DNA of 64,000 bases, taken from positions 177,389,741 through 177,453,740 of the forward strand of contig CM041465.1 of NCBI GenBank assembly GCA_023213395.1, written 5' to 3'. The first letter of the stretch is position 1. Every line of letters begins with the position of its first letter. This DNA comes from Cycas panzhihuaensis (taxonomy: Eukaryota > Cycadophyta). Below, in pieces: positions 57,153-64,000 of this stretch. The notes under the pieces were generated by a model. The model was not told the origin of the DNA, searched no databases, and saw nothing but the letters and a program-made list of their open reading frames with translations. The position numbers were made by a program, and so were the translations under genes.

Positions 57153-58105
57153 CTATAATATTGAGGTCCATAATCTCTTCCTCTTCCTTGAGAAGCACCT
57201 CTAGTTAGAGATGAAGAATTCCAACCCCTTTCTTGACTTGGTCCTATAAACTTCGAACCTCTTCCTTGACTTGGTCCTATAGAATTCCAGCCTCTTCCTT
57301 AACTTGGTCCTATAGTATTCCAACCTCTTCCTTGATTGAGTCCTCTTGATCTTCCTCTTGAGTACTGAAGGCTTTGATACATATTTACTTCTTGAGATTG
57401 ATTCAAACCTTGAATGATATATTATTTAACCCTTTTCCTTAAGTTAGAAGTTAAGGATAAGGCTTGATCCAAATCTTTATTTATAGCCTTATTTTTACTC
57501 TTTTCTTCTATATTGAGTAATATAGATAATAATTGATTAACCTTTAAGGTAGATAAGTCTTTTTCCACTTCAATGGTAGTTGTAATATTTTTAAATTTAC
57601 TGATTTCACTTACACTTCTCAGTATTTTCTCGACCATTCTCTATTGAGAGATCTGTTCTCCTAAATATACCATTTGATTAACTAGATCTTGCATCTTTGT
57701 AATGAATTCATTAATTGCATCTGAAGGCATCATCCTTAAATTTTCATAGTTTAATCTTAGATTCTAAAGTCTTTGAGGTATAATCGCTTCATAACCAATT
57801 TTTAAGATGTTTTAGGCTTAATGGGAGGTAAAGGCTCCATATATGTGAGGAAAACTTTACTCAGCTATGGACATATATATAATCAAGAGTGCATCACTAT
57901 CCTTCCTTAATAGCTCTTCCTTTTCTAACTCTTGATCAAATGTTAATTTCATGTTAGGTGAGGGTGGTTGAGGTAGAGTAAGACCATGAGAAATGATGTT
58001 CGACAAACCCTTTGATTGTAAAATATTTTGTATTTGACTTGACCATGGAAGATAGTTAGATCCATTGAATTTTGGTAGAGACTATCTAATTTGATATACT
58101 GCCAT
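57153..58105 (-). pseudogene. Copia H gag with Gly/Arg repeat
   Basis: ATG at 58,103-58,105 (MAVYQIR). Then LPKFNGSNYLPWSSQIQNIL (Copia Gag N-terminus, stop-interrupted), DALLIIYMSIAE, LRLNYENLRMMPSDAINEFITKMQDLVNQM, SEISKFKNITTTIE and VNQLLSILLNIEEK. The C-terminal part (57,170-57,350) holds about four copies of GRGWNSIGPSQ-like repeats before the knuckle. Gag would form the particle. Four to six stops; 57,422-57,637 is open for 71 codons. Confidence 0.85.
57215..57345 (-). repeat. Repeat of 30-40 bp units encoding GRGxxxxGPSQ in Copia H gag
   Basis: Plus-strand units built on cctcttccttgacttggtcc and tatagaattccaac recur three to four times. Confidence 0.75.
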
Positions 58106-58140
58106 ACTTTCTAGGCCCTAAAAGGTAGCTTATAATAGCC

Positions 58141-59514
58141 TCCCAAAAAAGACTCTAAAAAATAAAGAAAATTTGTCTAAGATTATAAAGTCAAGGATGA
58201 ACCAAAATAAGTTAATAAATATAAAAATGAAAATCTTGAAGTGAAATGGTGATAATAAATATTAGAGTGAAATATAATGACTTGAAATACAATAGGTTGA
58301 TTTGAAATATATCAAGAAACATAAATGAATGATGAATTTGATCGAAATAAAGATTAATCAAGAATTAAATGTGGTAAACAACTCATAGCGCGCAACATAA
58401 TATGCAAAGAGAGAAAGAGGATAGAATCAATGATACAAAGGTGGATGCTATGGCTGCAACTTAGAATCACATAAAATCAACCTTATAAAAATCAAAATGG
58501 CAAACTACAATCTATTAAAGATTCATGGAGACGAGCTTCTATAATCAAACAAAGGCGGTGACTTAGATTATGATCAACAATGATAAAAATTTGATAGCTA
58601 CCAATAAAGTCTTTATGATTAAATAAATCAGATGTGATAATATAATCAAGCGAATAAACTAAATATATCAAATTAATGAAATGATCACCATGATGAATTA
58701 AGGACAACATAACTATTATGGATCTTTGGCAGGAGATCAAACCAAATGTATTACCTTAACCAATGCTTCTTATGACAGATTAATGTGGACAAACATCAAT
58801 GCTATAATGGGCGAACATCAAGGCGATCAAACTAAATGTATTAACTTAATCAACACTTCTTGTAATGGATTAATGTGGGTGAATGTCAATGCAGTTAGAG
58901 GAATATAATAGTTTAACAGTAATGATTAATAGTGATACAAAGGAATCCATAGTGACATTACTCATAAACGACGACTATTAATATTAATGTGTTAGATAAT
59001 GATGACTGAGAGGTTCACATAGTTTGAATCATGGTGATGTGGGTATAAACTTAATCAAGATGAAATGTAGATACTTTGAGGCACAACTAAATTCAATAGG
59101 GGAGATCAGGATTCTAACCAAATAGCTAATTAGCTCCAAACAGGTGGGAAACATCAATCCAAAATAAAAAGACAAGCAATAAACATTGTAGAAAATGTAC
59201 ATATATAAATAAAAATTGTTACAAGCAAATTAGAAGGAAAACATATGACTCAATACCACAGACACAACTAATAGACTTCAAATAATTTTAGCATATAGGA
59301 AGATAAATACATAGTTAAAAACAAAGAATAAAATAAGAAAAATAAGAAATAAAATGAGAGATAAAACAAGGACTAATGAATAATAAGGTATCTTTGATTG
59401 GGCATAAGTAGAGAAACATTGGTAGAATTGTTGAAACTCAACCTCAACGTATATATGCCTCCTTTGATCAGATTTTGAATATGATACTACAAAAGAAGAG
59501 ATACTTTAGACCTT
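58141..59514 (-). other. Copia H leader with a 90-bp tandem duplication
   Basis: Non-coding. gatcaaacyaaatgtattam...tcaatg units start at 58,735 and 58,825 (offset 90). They make two plus-strand chance frames (58,492-58,740 region and 58,726-58,908). Confidence 0.6.
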
Positions 59515-59526
59515 GCACTGATCCTA
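59515..59526 (-). other. Degenerate primer binding site of Copia H
   Basis: Minus strand TAGGATCAGTGC, 9 of 12 matches to the initiator tRNA-Met-type site, abutting the LTR end. Confidence 0.45.
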
Positions 59527-59741
59527 TGTAGGATTTGAATAACTCAATCAACTAGCAAAAAACCCGAGGATCGCAAATAGTATTACAAGATACCTTTAAT
59601 ACAATTGGATAAATTTTACAAAGTATAATATGATTTACATACTTATAAAATCATGAGTATAAAGATTTGTAAGCCAATCACTAGTACAAATGTGCATTAC
59701 AAAGCTGACCACAAAGGTGTATTATCAATTATATTCTAACA
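59527..59741 (-). repeat. 5' LTR of Copia H
   Basis: tgtaggatttgaataactc...attctaaca; partner of 47,262-47,476. Confidence 0.93.
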
Positions 59742-59937
59742 CCGAAGTAGTAAGAGCCCTATTCAGATTAAAAGCTACAAATAGGTAACTCTTACCATAT
59801 TATTTTCTTTTTATTACATCTAGAAGTAAATCTAAGTGATTTTCTTAAGCATTTTCTTCTTATTTAATAGGTTTCTTTGAGCATTATTTCCTATTTAAAG
59901 TCATTTGCCTTCTTGAATGCTTCAAAGAGTACACCTG
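59742..59937. other. Short spacer between Copia H and Gypsy I
   Basis: AT-rich, probably the continuation of element G interior. Nothing recognised. Confidence 0.5.
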
Positions 59938-60298
59938 TGATCCCAAAAGAGCTTAGTTTGGTGAAGAAATCAATTATCAATCTTTCCTCCTTGAGATCCT
60001 GGGAGTTAGTGTAGAAAGCTCAATAACATCAAAACAACAATGAGCCCATGAAAGGAAAATTCTACACCAAACCAATTATACTTGACATTGATCCAAAAGT
60101 ATGAGGAGTAATACTTTTATTAAACCATGAAAATCTCCATTTAATGGTGGAGAAATCAACTAGAAAAAGAATGGTAAAATTACAAGGAATAAATGTTACA
60201 ATTATACCATAAGGGGGACTCCAACCCTCCAAATGCTTCTCCAAGGATGCTTCCCAAGTCAAGTCTCCAAGAACCACCTCTCCAACCTGTAGAAGGGC

Positions 60299-60310
60299 TC
60301 AATTTATAGA
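60299..60310 (-). promoter_or_regulatory. TATA-like box in Gypsy I LTR
   Basis: Minus strand ctataaattgag, placed downstream of the U3 repeats and upstream of a C/T-rich start region, as expected for the LTR promoter. Confidence 0.55.
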
Positions 60311-60384
60311 AAGAAACCTAAATTTCATGTTTAACAAGTGGCAATCATGCAAGTATAACCACTAACCACCAGAATGCATGTTGT

Positions 60385-60925
60385 CCAAGTGGCCTTCATA
60401 CAATTCTTAAAAAGTTACAGTTTGTAACAGATCTTAACGTACTCCAATTTGGCTCAAATTTTGTACACATATAGGAACATATGTCCCCTCAGTTTACTCA
60501 AAGTTTCAGCTCATTTGGATGTCATTTGGCTGCATTTTTATTCATTTAATAATAATATGTATTTGTTATTTTTCTGCTATCCAAGTGGCCTTCATACAAT
60601 TCTTAAAAGTTGCAGCTTGTAACTAACCTTAACGGACTCCAATTCAGCTAAAATTTTGTACACGTATAGGAACGCATGTCTCCTCCGCTTCCTCAAAATT
60701 TTAGCTCATTTGGATGTCATCTGGCCATGTTTCTATTCATATAATCAAAATATATATTTTCTATTTTTTTCTGCTAACTGTGGGATTAATTTTTATGCAA
60801 AGACAAGGCTTGAACTCTAATCAAATGATATTTTCTGAACCCCACCTTTTGTACACATCTAGTGAGATGTGTCTTATCCCTTTAAACAAAATTTCATAGA
60901 ATTTTGATACCATTTGGCCAAATCT
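60385..60925 (-). repeat. 206-bp tandem repeats in Gypsy I U3
   Basis: ccaagtggccttcatacaat at 60,385 and 60,591 starts two units of about 206 and 187 bases. A third, degraded unit (ttttgtacacatctag...gataccatttggcc) runs about 60,850-60,925. Confidence 0.88.
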
Positions 60926-61033
60926 CTTTTAGTTATGCCAATGCCTAGCATTTTTCGCATCCTCAGAACATATGGTAGATCCTCATGGATCATGGCTCCC
61001 CCTTCCTTGGAAAATAGCCAACTCCTGTTTGGC

Positions 61034-61432
61034 TTAGAATTGCAGATGGGGGAAGTGTTGTTCTCCTCGTTGCCTACTAAACCACTTGGCCTTACTAGGC
61101 AATTGCCCTGCTACTCCAATCCTGAAAGATTCATGTGTCTTATGTCTTGTTTTGGTAGATTTTCTCTCAAAGATACAATCTTCCTTGAGAGGCTCCTCAC
61201 TTTCCAAATACAAATCATCAACTGAAGGTAAAGTGAACTGGTCCTGTTCCTCATCTAGCATGGAGGGCTCAAAGAGTTTTAAGTATTCAGCATTTACTAC
61301 TGAATATATTTGCATATAAGGTGGAAGATCAAGTTGGAAAGCATTACCACCTACTTTTCTCAAAATCTTGAATGGTCCATACCTTATAGGTTTGAGTTTC
61401 TTACCTTCTCCTTTTAACCTCTCCTTGCTCAA
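61034..61432 (-). pseudogene. Gypsy I integrase C-terminus with chromodomain-like tail
   Basis: 132 codons: MSKERLKGEGKKLKPIRYGPFKILRKVGGNAF (the GPY/F-type module of chromovirus integrase), LDLPPYMQIYSVVNAEYLKLFEP, an acidic linker, then RIGVAGQLPSKAKWFSR and EQHFPHL, which resemble the second half of a chromodomain (xWxG-x-P-x-xxA-x-W) as in plant chromoviruses. Such tails guide integration to modified chromatin. The tail is shorter than a classical chromodomain and lacks the first aromatic residues. The family assignment is by pattern. Confidence 0.7.
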
Positions 61433-62330
61433 GTATAACCATACTAAATCTCCTTCTTGGAAAGTACACTCTTGCCTATGCTTGTCATGTCTTTCCTTGT
61501 ACTTTTGTTGAGTCCTTAGAAGTTGATCATGTACTTCTTTGTGGACTCTCGGATCTTCTCCAAGTATCTTAAAGCCTTGTCATGCTCCTCCTTCTCTTTG
61601 ACGGATCCTTCCTTAGCTTGCATGGAAAACTCTAAGTCAAATGGACTTTGAGGTAAGTATACCAAACAAACTTCAAAAGGTGCTTTAGAGTGTGATGCAT
61701 GCATTGCTCTATTAAAAGCAAATTGTAGAAAAGCCAATGATTCATCCCAAGTCTTTGGATGCTTGGAATTGTATCCCTCAATAGATGTACCAAAGTTCTG
61801 CTCACTACTTGGTTTGTCCATCCGTTGAGGATGGAAACTTGTACTCCTCTTCAATTTGGTATCCATCATCTCCCATAGTGACTTCCAAAATGATGAAAGG
61901 AATCGAGTGTCCCGATCCGAAATGATGGAAGAAGGCAAGCCAAAATTCTTCCATACATGCTCGAAGAATAACTCACCGCCTCTGCACTGTGATTGTCTTC
62001 TTACAAGGTATTAGACATATCATTTTACTAAACCTATCTACAACAACAAAAGATAATCATGTCCCTTCCTAGTCATGGGAAGTCCCCTAAAAATCAATGG
62101 AGATACTTTCCCAAGGCCTAGGGAATAGGTAGTGGTGTATACAATCCTAATTTTCTAGAAGAAGGCTTAGAAGTATTACACATTACACATCCTTTTACAT
62201 ATTTTTACATCATTTTGCATTTTTGGCCATACAACATATCTTCTCAAGTTTGCTAAAGTATTCTCTATACCAAAGTGACCAGTTACTTTAGAAGTATGGG
62301 CTTCTCTAAGCCACTTGATCTTGTCTCCTT
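61433..62330 (-). pseudogene. Gypsy I integrase zinc finger and catalytic core
   Basis: Minus strand from 62,330: WLREAHTSKVTGHFGIENTLANLRRYVVWPKM (HHCC start), C-RMCN, then SISIDF (first Asp), FVVVDRFSKMICLIPCKK, SIISDRDTRFLSSFWKSLW (second Asp), TSFHPQRMDKPSSEQNFGT (third acid shifted by a frameshift), WDESLAFLQFAFNRAMHASHSKAPFEVC. 61,516-61,938 is open for 140 codons. It would insert cDNA; frameshifts near 61,810 and 61,940-62,120 inactivate it. Confidence 0.85.
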
Positions 62331-63012
62331 TTGATGGAACATAGAGTTGCTCCCCTTTGAAAAGTAGACCATCCTTCCAAGCAAGCGGGAAGGTCTTCCT
62401 TCGCTAGGTTTTCTAATTCTTCCTTCAAAGCTTCATCTTCATGGTACAAGTCTTTGTACTCTTCATGATGCATTGGTTCCACCAGCAAACTCATAAGAGA
62501 ACTACAAACAAAAGTAGAAGAAGAAGTGGAACAAGGTGGACTAGATAACATATTAGCAATTTTGTTATTAGATCCCTTTTATACTTAATTACAATATTGA
62601 ATTGTTGTAAATAACTCATCCACTTCATGTGTCTTGCTTCGTAATTTACTTTGAGTTTGTAAAATTGAAGAGGCTTATGATCGGTATGAACTACAACCTC
62701 TTTTCTCGAAAGGTGTATGACCTCCAATGCTTGCATGCTTGATGAAGTGCGAACATTTCTCGATCATATGTTGGGTAGTTCTTCACTTGAGGGGTGAAGA
62801 CTTCCCAATGGTAATAGGCTTCCCATCTTGAATAAGGACGACTCCCATCGCATTTCCACTTGCATCGACTTCTACTTCAAAAGGCCTTTACAAATTTGGC
62901 ATTGCCAAAACCTAGTTTTCACAAATTTTCTTCTTTAAAAGAAGAAAGGCTTCTTCCTCCTTGGAACCCCAAGTAAACTTTCTACTAGATTTTGTCAATC
63001 CATGGAGAGGTG
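62331..63012 (-). pseudogene. Gypsy I RNase H and linker
   Basis: From 63,012: VESLLGVPRRKKPFF and EVDASG-type residues in broken frames (QVEMRWESSL, KMGSLLP), then MQALEVIHLSRKEVVVHTDHKPLQFY (DHKPL motif, 62,736 on), ARHMKWMSYLQQFNIVIKYKRD. After a frameshift a linker with acidic HHEEYKDLYHEDEALKEELENLAKE precedes the integrase zinc finger. A Ty3-type RNase H, frameshifted at least three times. Confidence 0.8.
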
Positions 63013-63990
63013 TCAGAACTGTGAGAAATGAAGAATGAACTTTCTCAAGTATTGACAAGCTCCTAAAAAACTTCTCACCTCTGTGATATTTGTTGGCCTA
63101 GGCCATTTGAGGATGGCTTGAGTCTTGAGTGGATCAATGCTCAACTTTCCTCCTCCAACCACAAAGCCTAAGAAGATTAAGTTCTCCTTGCCAAATTCAC
63201 ACTTCTTCATATTAAGCTTCAAATGATGCTTAGCCATAGTCTTTAAAACTTCTTCTATGTGCTGCAAATGTTCCTCCCATGTGTTGCTGAAAATCAAAAT
63301 GTCATCAAGATAGACAACAACATAATTATCTAAGTAAGGCCTTAATATTTCATTCATTAGCCTCATGAATGTTGCAGGAGCATTACATAATCCGAAAGGC
63401 ATAACCATCCATTCAAAGAGTCCTTGCTTTGTTTTGAAGGCCGTCTTCCATGTGTCCTCCTCCTTGACCCTAACTTGGTGATAACCACTTTTTAAATCCA
63501 ATTTAGTGAAATAACAAGCATGTTGAATTTGATCAAGCAAATCATCTATACGAGGCAAAGGGTAGCGATTTTTAATTGTAATTTTATTCAAAGCATGAAA
63601 ATCTATACACATTCTCCATCCTCCATCCTTCTTAGGCACCAAGACAATTGGTGACCCACAAGGTGAACATGAAGGTCTTATGACCCCTTGATCAAGCAAC
63701 TCCTCAACTTGCCTCTTTATCTCATTATTTTCTACAATGGAGTGCCTATACAAAGCAACATTAGGTAATGGTGCATCTCCTATAAGAGTGATTTCATGCT
63801 CTATCTTTCTCTTTGGTGGAAGCCCATCAACATGTTGAAATAGAATATCATACCTTGTCTTTAACTCCTCAACTTGTTGCATTTGTTTAGGTGATATAAG
63901 AAGAGTGTGACTAGAAGGACCTTCTTCATCTCTTGGCTCTTCTTTTCTCCTTACCATTAAGATGACAAATTTACCACATGCATTGATCAT
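63013..63990 (-). CDS. Gypsy I reverse transcriptase, open for 325 codons
   Basis: Domains in order: a protease-RT linker (TLLISPKQMQQVEELKTRY), LPPKRKIEHEI, RHSIVENNEIKRQVEELL, GVIRPSCSPCGSPIVLVPKKDGGWRMC, RYPLPRIDDLLDQI, FTKLDLKSGYHQVR (palm), MPFGLCNAPATFMRLMNEIL, VVVYLDDILIFS (intact catalytic YLDD, about 63,293-63,320), FLGFVVGGGKLSIDP, WPRPTNITEVRSFLGACQYLRKF (thumb). Length and motifs match chromovirus RT; it copies element RNA to DNA. This is part of a longer pol frame, so the first Met is not a real start. No stop within it, unlike every other RT here. Confidence 0.93.
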   Translation of the reverse strand: MINACGKFVILMVRRKEEPRDEEGPSSHTLLISPKQMQQVEELKTRYDILFQHVDGLPPKRKIEHEITLIGDAPLPNVALYRHSIVENNEIKRQVEELLDQGVIRPSCSPCGSPIVLVPKKDGGWRMCIDFHALNKITIKNRYPLPRIDDLLDQIQHACYFTKLDLKSGYHQVRVKEEDTWKTAFKTKQGLFEWMVMPFGLCNAPATFMRLMNEILRPYLDNYVVVYLDDILIFSNTWEEHLQHIEEVLKTMAKHHLKLNMKKCEFGKENLIFLGFVVGGGKLSIDPLKTQAILKWPRPTNITEVRSFLGACQYLRKFILHFSQF

Positions 63991-64000
63991 CCTTTTGCTT

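Larger units (their letters stand above)
47262..59741 (-). mobile_element. Copia H, minus-strand Ty1-copia element split by a LINE
   Basis: LTRs of 215 bp each (47,262-47,476 and 59,527-59,741), a purine tract by the 3' LTR (rc of 47,477-47,489) and a weak primer site by the 5' LTR. Minus order: gag (58,105), protease, integrase, [LINE 49,083-55,573], RT, RNase H. About 15 differences in 113 aligned LTR bases by eye. Flanks ctgga and ccgaa could be a TSD with two transitions. Without the LINE it is about 6 kb, close to a complete Copia. Confidence 0.92.
59938..60992 (-). repeat. 3' LTR of Gypsy I
   Basis: Inferred from the inverted ends TGATCC/GGATCA and the adjacent purine tract at 60,993-61,006 (minus aaggaagggggagcc). 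It contains a TATA-like box and U3 tandem repeats. The partner LTR is outside the window, so the left edge is tentative. Confidence 0.6.
59938..64000 (-). mobile_element. Gypsy I, chromovirus-like Ty3-gypsy element (right part outside window)
   Basis: Minus-strand element with a 3' LTR of about 1,055 bp (59,938-60,992, TGATCC...GGATCA), a purine tract, and pol in the order RT, RNase H, integrase with a chromodomain-like C-terminus. The RT frame (63,013-63,990, 325 codons) and integrase C-terminus (132 codons) are uninterrupted, so this is the best-preserved element here. Gag, protease and 5' LTR lie beyond 64,000. Confidence 0.88.

Overview
This 64 kb window is AT-rich plant nuclear DNA built almost entirely of nested, decayed retrotransposons. 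I see no intact host gene, rRNA, tRNA or CRISPR array. The Copia and Gypsy polyproteins, the tRNA-Met-type primer sites, a plant L1-type LINE with a C-terminal RNase H, and a captured piece of a plastid FTSH7/9-type protease all indicate a seed plant. The depth of nesting and the age of the copies suggest a very large, slowly purged genome such as a gymnosperm; that last step is inference.

Layout. (1) 1-18,000: an old minus-strand Copia (D) is split by a plus-strand Copia (A, 247-16,618). A is itself split by a 3.0 kb gag-only LTR element (J, 3,277-6,305) and by a 6.5 kb Gypsy element (K, 9,778-16,255, 5-bp TSD tggtt). (2) 18,001-34,560: a minus-strand Copia (C) is split by a plus-strand Copia (B, 19,920-32,262, TSD atgat). 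B is split by LTR element E (23,548-29,076), which carries the FTSH piece. (3) 34,560-38,260: no recognisable content. (4) 38,265-41,840: a second copy of the A-into-D junction seen at 16.6 kb, lacking the Gypsy insertion. (5) 41,841-47,261: two unpaired 5' LTRs with primer sites (F, G), with a 1 kb AT/CA/GT microsatellite between them. (6) 47,262-59,741: a minus-strand Copia (H) split by a full-length L1-type LINE (49,083-55,573, 16-bp TSD). (7) 59,938-64,000: the 3' part of a minus-strand Gypsy chromovirus (I), the best-preserved element, running off the right edge.

Relative ages. By eye, LTR pairs differ least in E, then B, then J and H, and most in K and A. This agrees with the order required by nesting (E after B).

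Main point of interest. The FTSH piece inside E (25,486-26,364, minus strand) is circularly permuted. The half from Walker B to the AAA lid comes first, followed in frame by the membrane segment, Walker A and the residues just before Walker B. The two outer ends are nearly adjacent in the parental protein, as expected if a circle (circular RNA or DNA) was captured and reopened. The other main observation is the duplicated nested junction, whose two copies share the same A/D boundary and at least one premature stop.
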